DNA of 64,000 nucleotides. Origin: Adiantum capillus-veneris. Lineage: Eukaryota; Streptophyta; Polypodiopsida; Polypodiales; Pteridaceae. The position numbers were made by a program, and so were the translations under genes. The stretch is from NCBI GenBank assembly GCA_014529385.2, contig CM043946.1:17558077-17622076 (forward strand), in the 5' to 3' direction. Below the pieces are notes generated by a model that was given only the letters and a program-made list of their open reading frames with translations, ran no database searches and was not told where the DNA came from. Shown here piece after piece: positions 10,193-21,584 of this stretch. Positions within the stretch are counted from its first letter, which is position 1. Each line of letters begins with the position of its first letter.

Positions 10193-10505
10193 GTTGTTAG
10201 GAAATAAGACGTAGCTAAATAGATAATTGAGTAGATTACTTAATGGAGAGAGACAGATTTACATACATGAGATTATAGAGTAGAGAGAGAGAGAGAGAGA
10301 GAGAGAGTACACATGATATACGTGGTTCACCCAATGTGGGCTACGTCCACGGGAAAGCAGCCACTCAATGGCTTTAGTACTTCAAAACAAGAAGTAGTTT
10401 ACAAAGGGATTATACCCTTAATGGAGCTCCCGCCTTGCTTCACTCTCACCACACTCACCTTGTTGCATCAACTTCACACTATGAAATGTGTGTAGAAATG
10501 GCCTC

Positions 10506-10513
10506 CTTTTATA
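10506..10513 (-). promoter_or_regulatory. TATA box in the copia LTR
   Basis: TATAAAAG on the minus strand inside the LTR, oriented toward gag. This is the expected position and form of a plant LTR promoter. The truncated 3' LTR lacks it. Confidence 0.6.
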
Positions 10514-10799
10514 GGCCAAAAGGGTTGCCCTCTCTTATGAGAGACAGCCATGTGTAGCCGCCCTTGTGCGAATAAGTCCAAATCGGACCCTCCAATCCGC
10601 CCATGTGTGGCCGCCCTTGAGAAGACAAGTCCGCTTTTGAATTTGGCCACCGGCCACCGGCCATTGACTTCCGACCATCGGCCATCGGCCATTGACTACC
10701 GGCCACCGGCCAACCGACTGGTTGTTTTCCGACCACTTTCCGACCGCCGTCCGGGCATAATATTCCGGCGAAAAAGAATATTCCGGCGAAAAAAAAAGT

Positions 10800-10821
10800 C
10801 TCGGGGGCCTCCGCCCCCGAG
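10800..10821 (-). other. GC-rich hairpin followed by a T run in the LTR
   Basis: A 9-bp perfect inverted repeat, CTCGGGGGC / GCCCCCGAG, with a 4-base loop. On the minus (transcribed) strand it is followed two bases later by nine T residues. The same structure is kept in the truncated LTR at 5985-6006. It looks like a simple termination or pausing structure, but its role in the plant LTR is unknown. Confidence 0.7.
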
Positions 10822-10979
10822 GCCTTTAAAGTTGCCCCTGATTCTTGTCCGTGAAAATTTTGGTTTCCGGTGAGTGATTTTCCTTCACGCACGATGGCTT
10901 CTCCTCATAATGGGGGCCTTACAAATGTGCGCTTTTACCATAGAAAATTACAAGGGTAAATCAAGCTCCATACTTAACA

Positions 10980-11628
10980 CCTACCTAAGCTAGACATAAG
11001 CTGAGGCCGTTTCGCCTCCCTCCATGAACCCGAGCTCTGAAAGGATCCCAAGTACCAGTAGGTGGTAGGGAATCAACACTAACCATACCAGTTTAGGTGC
11101 CACGCCTCTTTGACGCCCAACTTCGCCTCCCTCCATGAACTTGATCTTTAAAAGGATCCCAAGACCCAGTAGGCGGTAGGGTATCAACATCAACTATACC
11201 AATTTAGACACCGTGCCTCTTCGATGCCCAACATCGGGTGTTTAGGCAAAGACAAGGCAAAATTCCCAACGCGTTAGCTGTGTAGGTCATTCAACGCCCG
11301 ATGCACTAACCGTGTAGATGAGCCTAACAAAAAGAAGAAGACCTAGGCAACACCCCCGATCCAGCAAAGCCCCAGGTCAACCATCCTTTTGTCTAATGCT
11401 AAGCGATGTAGGTGATCCTAGTCTTGTAACGATGCTGCCATGAGATACATAACACGTGAGTCCAATCACAATAGCACTTTACATATGCACAAACAATCTT
11501 TTCCAAGTAGTTAGATCGTGCATGGTCTCTACCCTTACACGTCTATCATAAACCATCCAGATCACTTCATGCTCTAATCTCAAAAACATAAATCATAATT
11601 CAATCACATCCCACTGGTGAGCACTCTA
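10980..11628. repeat. Non-coding flank with a 111-bp tandem repeat
   Basis: Two imperfect 111-bp units begin at 11011 and 11122, each opening TTCGCCTCCCTCCATGAAC and ending in a GACGCCCAAC-like motif. No coding signal was found. Together with 18915-21584 this formed one continuous block before the plus-strand copia element inserted, as shown by the matching CTCTA duplication on both sides. Confidence 0.65.
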
Positions 11629-11820
11629 TGTTGGGGTATAAAGCCCAATGTGGTCGCCCAGGTAAGTGGGCGGGCCGCCAGGTATGTACACATATTCTTT
11701 TGTAAAAACCTAATAAGAACTCACTATGCTCTACACATTAGAGTAGAGCGAGTTCACCATATCGTCGTGCTCTTCTTCTCGCACTCTCTCTCGCGTCGCA
11801 CTTCCGCTCGTACTCCTTCA
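11629..11820 (+). repeat. 5' LTR of the plus-strand copia element, 192 bp
   Basis: TGTTGGGGTATAAAG ... TACTCCTTCA. It is paired with 18718-18909 and followed two bases later by the PBS. It is short for a copia LTR but has normal TG/CA ends. Confidence 0.95.
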
Positions 11821-11822
11821 AC

Positions 11823-11836
11823 TGGTATCAGAGCTC
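11823..11836 (+). promoter_or_regulatory. Primer-binding site, initiator-Met tRNA type
   Basis: TGGTATCAGAGCTC two bases after the 5' LTR. Confidence 0.9.
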
Positions 11837-12110
11837 AGATCGAGGCTCGGGGTAGCACTGCAGGAGGCTAGAGTCACCAGCTCAGATTGGAGTGAAATTT
11901 GACAGGCAAAGACACGGCCCCAAATCTTGTGGGAGGACCCGTAGGTCTTGGTGTGCTCAGAATTTCATTCTGAGGTCATCTCGGTCACCGTTCGGCTTCG
12001 ACAAAGTTCTGCGCAGGCCATTTTCGACTACGTGGTCTCAGCGGGTGCAGATCCGACTCTGCAAATTTGGGGTTTTCAGCCTACGACTACAGGTGCTGAG
12101 GATATCGACA

Positions 12111-15100
12111 CTCCCAGAGTGTTGATTTGTGGCTGTCTACACATCGAAGGACGGCTCACAGTTCTTGGAGGCGTGTCACATACGACACGGGTGCATCTAC
12201 ACACAGACTGTAGGTGACATCCACTAGTTTATCAGGTAGCTTTTGTTTGCTGCTTGATATTCCAGATTTCATCTTGACATTGTAGGTAATTCCACATGAG
12301 ATGTATTGTCAGAGATGATGTATGTCTGTTGAGGGTTTGCTGGTTGTGAGTCATGCAGCAAACAACCGCCGCAACGGTTACAACATACAGTGGGAAATTT
12401 GTGGATGTATGACTTTGTGGGAAGTCTATGTACTATCAAATTTACTGCAGCCTTTGTTGAGGGTCGAGTGGGGTTTTATTGAGCTGGGGGATTCTTGAAT
12501 GTTGAGATCCTTTCGGTGATATAGGTCTTGGAGCGATCCCTCGAGCACCCTTAGATAGGCAGCTAGGATGTGTTGACTGTGAGTTAGACAGTTGGGATTG
12601 CATCTTGGCTTTACTACCGTTGAGGCATTGTCGTAGTCTATGCTTATAGGACAGTGACAGGACAGTCAGAGACAGTACAGGTGCAGGACAGGTTTACCCA
12701 CAGCTTACAGTGTTAGAGAGACAGTGGTTTTTTGAGCTGTTTTTTGGTCTGTTTTTAGTACACCAGATCCATTTTACAAAGGAGACTCTGCCAAAATTTA
12801 TGCATAATCTGAAGCTTTCTTGGTTCATTTGACAGGTTGATATTGGTTCAGAGGTCAGTTTATAGGGGAAACTCTGCCGAATTTTTCCCAGGAAAGCTGA
12901 GTGATCTTTATGAGAAGCAGAGTGCAGCTTCACAGGTATACTGGCTTAAGAAGCTTGTTGACTTGAAGATGAAAGAAGGGACACCTATGTCCAATCATCT
13001 GAATGAATTCAACACAATCTATAGTCAGTTGTCAGCTCAAGGTGTCAAGTTTGATGAACCTGTTAGAGCTATGTTCCTGTTGATCACATTGCCGGAAAGT
13101 TGGGACACTTTTCGCACAGCTTTGAGTAATTCTGCACCTCCAGATGGTTTGAACATAGCAGGTGTAGAAGGAAGTCTGCTTACTAAAGAAACCAATAGAA
13201 AGACAATGGACAAAGGCAAAGGAACAGCCTTAGTTATCAGGGGAAGGACCAAAGAAAAGTACAAAGGTGGAAAGAGGAATCAGTCTCGTAGCAAGTCCCG
13301 CAGTGCTAAAGGCAAGAGTGACATAGAATGCTACCATTGTGGCAAGAAGGGTCACATGAAAAGAGACTACAGAGAATGGAAAGCAGAAAAAGGCAAAGAG
13401 AAAGCTGAAGACCATGGTGAGAAGAACAAGTTCTCAGTGAAGATTCAAGAAATAAATGTGACAAACACTGTTGAAGAGGATGATAGTCTAGTGTCAGGAG
13501 ACATCTACTTCTTGAAGAATACAATGGACTCAGCTCTTCTTACAGCATCTGATGGAAATGCACTGAGTGAATGGATTATAGACTCAGGGGCATCACTTCA
13601 TGTGTCTCCAAACAAGGAGTGGTTTACCTCTTATGTGACCACTAAAGATCATGTTCGGCTAGGCAATGGGCAGACATGTGAGATCTTAGGTGTTGGAGAT
13701 GTTCAATTGAAGTTTCAGAATGGCTCTTCTTTCACGCTGAAGAATGTGAGACATGTTCCCGCAATTACAAAGAGCTTGATCAGCACAGGTTTACTTGATG
13801 ATGCTGGCTACGTCACCACTTTTGGACAGAACATGTGGAAGATATCCAAGGGTTCTATGACAGTAGCACATGGAGTAAAGTTTGGAGGACTTTACATGAT
13901 TTATGTATCAAATGTCTCCCAAAGTGTTGATTTGTGGCTGTCTACACATCGAAGGACGGCTCACAGTTCTTGGAGGCGTGTCACATACGACACGGGCGCA
14001 TCTACACACAGACTGTAGGTGACATCCACTAGTTTATCAGGTAGCTTGTGTTTGCTGCTTGATATTCCAGATTTCATCTTGACATTGTAGGTAATTCCAC
14101 ATGGGATGTATTGTCAGAGATGATGTATGTCTGTTGAGGGTTTGCTGGCTGTGAGTCATGCAGCAAACAACCGCCGCAACGGTTACAACATATAGTGGGA
14201 AATTTGTGGATGTATGACTTTGTGGGAAGTCTATGTACTATCAAATTTACTGCAGCCTTTGTTGAGGGTCGAGTGAGGTTTTATTGAGCTGGGGGATTCT
14301 TGAATGTTGAGATCCTTTCGGTGATATAGGTCTTGGAGCGATCCCTCGAGCACCCTTAGATAGGCAGCTAGGATGTGTTGACTATGAGTTAGACAGTTGG
14401 GATTGCATCTTGGCTTTACTACCATTGAGGCATTGTCGTAGTCTATGCTTACAGGACAGTGACAGGACAGTCAGAGACAGTACAGGTGCAGGACAGGTTT
14501 ACCCACAGCTTACAGTGTTAGAGAGACAGTGGTTTTTTGAGCTGTTTTTTGGTCTGTTTTTAGTACACCAGATCCATTTTACAAAGGAGACTCTGCCAAA
14601 ATTTATGCATAATCTGAAGCTTTCTTGGTTCATTTGACAGGTTGATATTGGTTCAGAGGTCAGTTTACAGGGGAAACTCTGCCGAATTTTTCCCAGGAAA
14701 GTAAACTACTGTGAAGCGTAGCTATGGCTGGATCACAGGACACTGCTCTTTACAATATCAAGAAGATCGATGGAACCAATATCCCATTGTGGAAGAAGCA
14801 GATTTGGCACGTGTTGGTACAAAAGAAGCAGATAAAACCTATAAAGCTCAAGGGGATAAAACCAGAAGATATGGATGAAGATGAATGGAGCGAAATGGAT
14901 GAATTGGCACTTTCTACCATTATGCTGACTTTGGCAGAAAGCGTTTACTTCAATGTAGCAGACGAGATGTCGGCTTATCAAGCATGGTTAAAGCTGAGTG
15001 ATCTTTATGAGAAGCAGACTGCAGCTTCACAGGTATACTGGCTTAAGAAGCTTGTTGACTTGAAGATGAAAGAAGGGACACCTATGTCCAATCATCTGAA

Positions 15101-16015
15101 TGAATTCAACAAAATCTATAGTCAGTTGTCAGCTCAAGGTGTCAAGTTTGATGAACCTGTTAGAGCTATGTTCCTGTTGATCACATTGCCGGAAAGTTGG
15201 GACACTTTTCGCACAACTTTGAGTAATTCTGCACCTCCAGATGGTTTGAACATAGCAGGTGTAGAAGGAAGTCTGCTTACTAAAGAAACCAATAGAAATA
15301 CAATGGACAAAGGCAAAGGAACAGCCTTAGTTATCAGGGGAAGGACCAAAGAAAAGTACAAAGGTGGAAAGAGGAATCAGTCTCGTAGCAAGTCCCGCAG
15401 TGCTAAAGGCAAGAGTGACATAGAATGCTACCATTGTGGCAAGAAGGGTCACATGAAAAGAGACTACAGAGAATGGAAAGCAGAAAAAGGCAAAGAGAAA
15501 GCTGAAGACCATGGTGAGAAGAACAAGTCCTCAGTGAAGATTCAAGAAATAAATGTGACAAACATTGTTGCAGAGGATGACAGTCTAGTGTCAGGAGACA
15601 TCTACTTCTTGAAGAATACAATGGACTCAGCTCTTCTTACAACATCTGATGGAAATGCACTGAGTGACTGGATTATAGACTCAGGGGCATCACTTCATGT
15701 GTCTCCAAACAAGGAGTGGTTTACCTCTTATGTGACCACTAAAGATCATGTTCGGCTAGGCAATGGGCAGACATGTGAGATCTTAGGTGTTGGAGATGTT
15801 CAATTGAAGTTTCAGAATGGCTCTTCTTTCACGCTGAAGAATGTGAGACATGTTCCCGCAATTACAAAGAGCTTGATCAGCACAGGTTTACTTGATGATG
15901 CTGGCTACGTCACCACTTTTGGACAGAACATGTGGAAGATATCCAAGGGTTCTATGATAGTAGCACATGGAGTAAAGTCTGGAGGACTTTACATGATTTA
16001 TGTATCAAATGTCTC
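12111..16015 (+). repeat. Tandem duplication of leader plus gag inside the copia element
   Basis: 12111-13915 and 13916-16015 are two copies with a constant offset of 1805 bp through the leader (for example GTTGATTTGTGGCTGTC at 12121 and 13926). The first copy lacks the 292 bp present at 14702-14993 (gag start and N-terminus). The deletion ends share AAAG, pointing to microhomology-mediated loss. The remaining sequence differs at few positions. A duplicated second leader without a PBS sits between the two gag copies. Confidence 0.9.
12897..14018 (+). pseudogene. gag: First gag copy, missing its N-terminus
   Basis: From LSDLYEKQSAASQVYW onward it matches the second gag copy: UBN2-type Gag core, basic region, zinc knuckle with the last Cys changed to Tyr (CYHCGKKGHMKRDY), protease WIIDSGASLHVS and flap. 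The real start and about 95 residues are deleted; the open frame can be traced back to 12837 only through leader sequence. At the 3' end it runs into the second leader at about 13916, giving an unrelated tail. Confidence 0.88.
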
Positions 16016-16025
16016 TAAAAATTAA
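14724..16025 (+). CDS. gag: Copia Gag and aspartic protease, second copy
   Basis: It starts MAGSQDTALYNIKKIDGTNIP, the conserved copia Gag opening, shortly after the second leader. Domains: UBN2-type Gag core (about residues 60-200), Arg/Lys/Ser-rich stretch (about 200-232), zinc knuckle at about 235-248 with the fourth ligand Cys replaced by Tyr, protease active site WIIDSGAS at about 316-323. The frame ends at TAA 16023-16025 just where the pre-integrase domain should continue; the WHxRLGH part is missing, so a deletion lies near 16015-16045. The family normally has one continuous gag-pol frame. Confidence 0.88.
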   Translation: MAGSQDTALYNIKKIDGTNIPLWKKQIWHVLVQKKQIKPIKLKGIKPEDMDEDEWSEMDELALSTIMLTLAESVYFNVADEMSAYQAWLKLSDLYEKQTAASQVYWLKKLVDLKMKEGTPMSNHLNEFNKIYSQLSAQGVKFDEPVRAMFLLITLPESWDTFRTTLSNSAPPDGLNIAGVEGSLLTKETNRNTMDKGKGTALVIRGRTKEKYKGGKRNQSRSKSRSAKGKSDIECYHCGKKGHMKRDYREWKAEKGKEKAEDHGEKNKSSVKIQEINVTNIVAEDDSLVSGDIYFLKNTMDSALLTTSDGNALSDWIIDSGASLHVSPNKEWFTSYVTTKDHVRLGNGQTCEILGVGDVQLKFQNGSSFTLKNVRHVPAITKSLISTGLLDDAGYVTTFGQNMWKISKGSMIVAHGVKSGGLYMIYVSNVSKN

Positions 16026-16045
16026 TCTCGTCTCGTTATGGTTAT

Positions 16046-18628
16046 TTGCCTGGCTTTTCATTTCATGATTTAGAAGTCTGTGAACATTGTTTGTATGGTA
16101 AGCAAACACAGCAGCCACATAAGCATAGAAGCAGTAGAAGAGATACACAGTTGTCACTTGTTCATAGTGATTTGTGTGGACCTATGCCTAACCTATCTCT
16201 AGGGGGAGCTTCTTACTTTATGACATTTATAGATGATTACTCGAGGAAAGTATGGGTTTACTTTCTCAAGCACAAGGATGAAGCGTTTAGTGTTTTCAAA
16301 ACGTTTGTGACACTTGTGGAGAATCAGAGTGGCAAGAAGCTTAAATGCTTACGCACTGACAATGGTGGAGAGTATGTTTCAAAGACCTTTCAGGACTTTT
16401 GTGACTCAAAAGGTATAAAACGTGAACTTACTGCTCCTTACAATCCTCCTCAAAATGGTGTTCCTGAGAGGATGAATAGGACCATACAAGAGAAGGTCAG
16501 AAGTATGTTGTCTAATGCACAGCTGCCAAATGGGTTTTGGGCTGAAGTTGTATCAACAGCTATTCATCTTGTAAATAGATCTCCTAGCAAGGTTTTGCAG
16601 AAGGATTCAGTGCCAGATATGGTATAGTCAGGCAAAATGCCCTCATACAAGCATCTCAGAGTCTTTGGCTGTGAGGCATATACTCACGTTCCAAAGGAAT
16701 TTAGGAACAAACTTGAGCCAAAGAGTAGAAAGTGCATCTTTCTAGGCTATGGTAATTCTGGTGAGATGGGGTACAGACTTTGGGATCCCGAATCCAGAAA
16801 GGTTGTCTGCAGCAATGATGTTCACTTTAATGAATCCAAATATCATTCTAAACCAGAGAGGGTTGAGGAGATTAGAAGAGTTCTCTCCCAAGAAGATGGA
16901 CCTGCACGTGCAAGACAAAATGTCAGGGCTCAAGAGGAGCAAGGACAGGATAGAGTGGAACCACAGGTTGTGGCTGAGCCTGAGCCACCTATTGTGCGTA
17001 GATCTGGACGTGTCACGCGACCTCCTGATAGGTTTGTTCCATCTATGAACTATGTCATGTTGACTAATTGCAATGAGCCTTCATGTTACAAGGAAGCAGT
17101 GCAAATGAAGGACTCCGGGAATTGGGAATTGGCCATGCAGTCAGAGATGACAGCTCTGCATAAAAACAAGACATGGAAGCTAGTTAAATTACCACAGGGC
17201 AAAAAGGCTCTACCTTGTAAATGGGTTTACAGGTATAAGATCACCGCTCATGATAGTCAGCCAAAGTACAAAGCAAGGCTTGTTGCCAAGGGCTTTAAGC
17301 AAGAACAAGGCATTGACTTTGATGAAGTCTTCTCTCCGGTGGTCAAGATGACTACATTGAGATGCTTTCTTGCATTGGTTGCCATATTAGATTTGGTGTT
17401 GCACCAAATGGATGTCAAGACAGCGTTCTTGCATGGTGATTTAGATGTGGAAATTTACATGCAGTAGCCAGAAGGGTTTTTTGAGAAAGGCAAGGAAGAT
17501 TGGGTATGCCAGTTGTTAAAGAGTCTTTATGGATTAAAACAATCACCGAGGGCATGGTACCATAAATTCCACAAGTTTATGCTTTCTCAAGGCTACAAAC
17601 GTAGTGAGTTCGATCACTGTCTATATACAAAGAAGGCTAAGGATGGTAGTTGGTTGATCCTTATTTTGTATGTGGATGACATGTTGATTGCTGGCAAGCA
17701 CTTGGAAGAAATTTCAGCTTTGAAGTCAAAGATGGCAAAATCGTTTGACATGAAAGACATGGGTGAGGCAAGTCATATACTTGGTATGCGCATTGAGAGA
17801 GACAGATCAAAGAAGTTGATTTGGTTATCTCAAACAGAGTATATTGACAAGGTTTTGCAACTTTTCAATATGGAGAAGGGAAAGGCACTGAGTGTTCCAT
17901 CGCCACCATATGTGAAACTTAGCAAACAAGATTGTCTTGTGTCTGAGGAAGAATAGGCTGAAATGGATAAGATTCCATATGCGTCTATAGTGGGTAGTTT
18001 GATGTATGCAATGATTTCTACTCGCCCAGACATTGCATTTGCACTGGGAGTAGTAAGTCGATACATGTCAAACCCAGGCAAGAAACATTGGGAGGCAGTG
18101 AAAGAAATATTGAGATACCTGAAAGCTACAAAGAGTATGCGTATATGCTATGGGAGTCAGGAGCTAAGAGTAAAGGGTTTTACAGACTCAGATTATGCAG
18201 GTGACTTAGACAACAGAAGGTCTACGTCAGGGTATGTCTTTACATTGGCTGGTGGAGCAGTATCATGGCGTTCTAGATTACAAGATTGTGTTACTCAGTC
18301 TACTACAGAGGCTGAATATGTTGCAGCATCAGAGGCATGCAAAGAATCAATTTGGCTTAATCGACTAGTAACAGATTTGGGAATCAAAGAAGAGATGCCT
18401 GTGTTATATTGTGATAGTCAAAGTGCTATACAATTGGCTCGCAATCCAATTTATCACTCAAAGACAAAGCATGTGGATGTGAAGTATCATTTCATCTGGG
18501 AAATGCTCGAGGATAAGCAACTTCAGCTTGTCAAAGTTCACACCACAGAAAATCCTGCTGATCTACTTACAAAAGGACTTTCCTCAGAGAGCTTTGCGCA
18601 TTTTCGCAAGCAGTTAGGTGTAGGGTAG
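16046..18628 (+). pseudogene. pol: Copia pol: integrase, RT, RNase H with three TAG stops
   Basis: Integrase: CEHCLYGKQ, D in LVHSDLCGP, D in RTDNGGEY, E in VPERMNR. A TAG at 16625-16627 follows. The next stretch (16637-17467) holds the linker and the first half of RT (CKWVYRYK, MDVKTAFLHGDLDVEIYMQ), then TAG at 17465. RT continues with SLYGLKQSPRAWY and YVDDMLIAG, then TAG at 17954. 17963-18628 holds the end of RT and RNase H (DSQSAIQLA, TKHVDVKYHFI, ENPADLLTKGL). All pieces except the junction region are in order with catalytic motifs intact. The three stops fit single-base changes from TGG, CAG or GAG codons. Confidence 0.92.
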
Positions 18629-18704
18629 TACATCACTTCTCTACATCTCTTGTATATTAGCTTGTATAGTAGCTTCTCTCACACTTAAAGTACCACATTG
18701 GACT

Positions 18705-18717
18705 TTAAGTGGAAGGT
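18705..18717 (+). promoter_or_regulatory. Polypurine tract of the plus-strand copia element
   Basis: AAGTGGAAGGT directly before the 3' LTR start at 18718. Confidence 0.75.
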
Positions 18718-18909
18718 TGTTGGGGTATAAAGACCAATGTGGTCGCCCAAGTAAGTGGGCGGGCCGCCAGGTATGTACACATATTCTTTTGTAAAAACCT
18801 AATAAGAACTCACTATGCTCTACACATTACAGTAGAGCAAGTTCACCATATCGTCGTGCTCTTCTTCTCGCACTCTCTCTCGCGTCGCACTTTCGCTCGT
18901 ACTCCTTCA
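18718..18909 (+). repeat. 3' LTR of the plus-strand copia element, 192 bp
   Basis: Same length and ends as the 5' LTR, with five substitutions by eye. It is followed by the CTCTA duplication at 18910-18914. Confidence 0.95.
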
Positions 18910-18914
18910 CTCTA

Positions 18915-20346
18915 CCCAACTCGTGTGAGGCACAACCAATCCTGCATAACCACTTTAGAACATAACATGGCTGCAAACATTTCGGTAGCATAACCATATC
19001 CCAAAAAAAAAACCTAAGAGCCACACCGGCTTCCACCATAAAATCACAACCATAATCCATGAGGGAATCTCAGCGCTTAACCACCAATCATATTCACACT
19101 GAACCAACTCCCACACTTGGAGTTTGACATATCCACTGCCGTCAATTGAAGTCCACACAAATGAATTTTAAGACATGATATTTTCATGCATCAAATAAGT
19201 CCGACCAGCAACTAAACATGTTATAGAAATCCAATTTTGACATCTAATCATGCAAAGTTGATGCATCATATCTGCACCTCTCTAGCACATAGAGCTAGTT
19301 TTGGCCTAAAGAGGTGGAAAGCAATCATACCCATGCACACGAGGCATCTACATCAACCCATAAGGTTCCATACATCAAATGATATCATTACATCACCATA
19401 AACATGATGCAAAACAGCTCCGACTTTTAGGTCAACCATAAACCATAACTTCACACATATGCGAAAAACAACTTTTGGACTTTTTCGGGGGCATACATAA
19501 CATGAAAATGAAAGTGTTTGATCTCAAACCAATGCATCAAGCTCATCTCCATAATATAGTCTAACACTCTATCACATCACATTACCCATATGATACTCAT
19601 ATAGCAAACGGTCACACAGAAAGGAAGCCACCTTATTCATATCTGCCTAAGGGTTCGGGTTGACTAACCATATACCCTCACATGATTTTATGGCCATCTA
19701 ATAACTGAAATCAACTCACCAAAATAAACCATAAAATCATACATAAACGGATCGGTTAACTCACGGCGTCATATGGTACTCCCCCTCGATAGCGCCCCTA
19801 CACGAATAGGTTAAAACTGGTTATGGCATGATTAATAATTCGTATATGAGGTTATAACGGAGACCTAAATACATTTATCATCAAGTTTAGCCAAGATTTT
19901 CAATTTGTTAAATGGGTTTTCCCATCCGGTGAATCTACATGGTCATTCTGCAAAAGGAGCCTTGGGTCCAAAATTTTGATTGTGTTGTGGGCAGCAAGTT
20001 GTTTTTTGACCATATCTCTTAGCTTGTGCGTGATTTTCTCATGACACCAAAGAGAGAAAATTTTCTAAATGATATGTTTTATCTCTGGTTTAAACGGTTC
20101 GGGCTGATTCACAACGGTTTGTGAGTTATGACCAAAACAGTGTTCCTACCGCTTCTATGATGTGAAACGAAAAAAAAGCGTTTTTTATGCACGCACGTGA
20201 TCATAAACATATCGTGTGCATAAATCAGTGTGTTAAATATGATGAAATAATCATGGGGCAACTTCGTACGTACTTGAAAAATCTATACATGCACTCGTAT
20301 ATGAAAAAATAATCACCGACAGGGTGACTACTCAGAAAAATGACAT

Positions 20347-20400
<54 letters not shown>

Positions 20401-21584
20401 TGATAATGGAGTTTAGAGCTTGTTACCGTGCTTTAGGATTGATTAGGTGATGTCGAAAGGCTTCTTGCTTTTCCGCAAGAGAGCGGTGATGAGAGCTACG
20501 TAGAGGTATTCACCACGAGAGCTTTTAAAGAGCACGTACACTGTGAAACGAGAGAGGAGATGGTAAGCAAGTAGAGAGAGAGAGTATCCTTCTTCTTCTT
20601 CTTCCCGTATACGAGAGAGAAGAGCTTATGGAGATGGTGATGAAGAGCTTGCACCACTCTATAATAGGTAAGTATTGTGTTGTGGTAGTAGACGCAACAG
20701 ACGGTACTGAAAATTGAACACTACACGTGAATTTATAGGCACTGTGCAAGACCAAAGTGAGCCCCAAGTCAAAATCTAGCAAGCTTTTGGGAACTTTACT
20801 AAAAACATGACTTGGATTTTGGTGGTCAACTCTCTCACTTACCATCCCATTTTCAGTAAAATTGATCAATTGAACAGTATCCAGCCAACTAATGGAGCCT
20901 CGGCTAAACTATGCCGCACCGTGATGGCTCAATATAATTATGACTTCCCCATATTGTCCCGACGTATTTACGGTGCTATTTTTTATAAAAATAATTCCCG
21001 TAAAAATCTCGTTTAATCCCGTTTTTGCTCCAAGTGATCATTTTTAAATTCGACGGAGACTAAGATTAATATTTTTATGTTTAGCTCATCCTAAACATCA
21101 CATTGCTTTTCAAGGACGCCGAAAAGTACGAATAGCTAAAAATAGCATAAAAAGCACACAAAAAAAGCAAAATTCTCTAAACTAGAACCACGGGTTTCCC
21201 TTGTCCACTGGAATAAGAAAGCCGACTCGTTTTTCATTAAAAAGCACTTAAAATCATGAAAAGCTAAAAATAATGTGAAAAGCATTCGAAAAGCAGATTT
21301 TTATAAAATTGAAACATAGCTTTCCCGGAACACGTAGATTAAGGATCGGACCCTGCTTTTTGCAAAAAAACACCTAAAAGCATAAAAAGCTAAAAATAAC
21401 GGATTCTTTCAAAACTGAATCAAACGTCTCTTTGACCTACCGGAACATGGAAACGACCTTACTTTTTACTTTAGAACCTTACAATACTATCAATAAAGCA
21501 TCTTAAATCCAAAATTACACAAAACAAGCATAATAATCCATTTTTGTTATTCTTAAAAGAGACCCAATTTTTGGGGATCTTACA
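18915..21584 (-). repeat. Probable long LTR, minus strand, non-coding
   Basis: No coding domain was found in 2.7 kb. The right end reads GGGGATCTTACA at 21584, so the minus strand begins TGTAAGATCCCC, a normal LTR start, and abuts gypsy gag sequence. A minus-strand TATAAAT box lies at 20731-20737, and a GA repeat at about 20350-20392 lies downstream of it in the transcription direction. The stretch 21110-21420 holds several imperfect copies of an AAAAGC(A/T)AAAAA-like phrase. The left boundary is unclear; 10980-11628 probably belongs to the same block. It could be another kind of repeat. Confidence 0.5.

Larger units (their letters stand above)
5763..10979 (-). mobile_element. Ty1/copia LTR retrotransposon, minus strand, 3' LTR truncated
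   Basis: In its own direction: complete 5' LTR (10979 to 10195), initiator-Met-type PBS (10192 to 10181), gag, protease and pre-integrase, integrase, RT, RNase H (ending at 6225), a polypurine tract at 6176-6165, then a 402-bp piece of 3' LTR (6164 to 5763). The two LTR pieces differ at only about four of 402 positions by eye, so it is young. The integrase-before-RT order and YVDD box define Ty1/copia. Two frame lesions (about 9937-9964 and 8689-8720) break an otherwise open coding region. Confidence 0.92.
10195..10979 (-). repeat. Complete 5' LTR of the minus-strand copia element, 785 bp
   Basis: Plus-strand ends are TGTTAGGAAAT ... TACTTAACA. On the minus strand it contains a TATAAAAG box at 10506-10513, a GA/CT repeat at 10282-10308 (about 200 bp beyond the TATA in the transcription direction), an array of CCGGCCA-like units (about 10646-10712) and a GC-rich perfect hairpin (10800-10821) next to a run of A on the plus strand. 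The flanking base pairs at 10980-10984 (CCTAC) have no partner because the other LTR is truncated. Confidence 0.9.
11629..18909 (+). mobile_element. Complete Ty1/copia element with TSD CTCTA, plus strand
   Basis: Two 192-bp LTRs (11629-11820 and 18718-18909) flank PBS, leader, gag-protease, integrase, RT, RNase H and polypurine tract. The five bases before the left LTR (11624-11628) and after the right LTR (18910-18914) are both CTCTA. The LTRs differ at five of 192 positions by eye (about 2.6%). Internally, leader and gag are present twice in tandem. Pol has three in-frame TAG stops and the gag-pol joint carries a deletion, so this copy is dead. Confidence 0.95.

Noticed and set aside
10800-10830. 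Bacterial-type intrinsic terminator
   Set aside because: The hairpin-plus-T-run shape is real, but the host is a plant and the location is an LTR; called a structure of unknown role instead.
18827-19158. Minus-strand ORFs next to the copia 3' LTR
   Set aside because: They read through the LTR end and non-coding flank, with no conserved domain.
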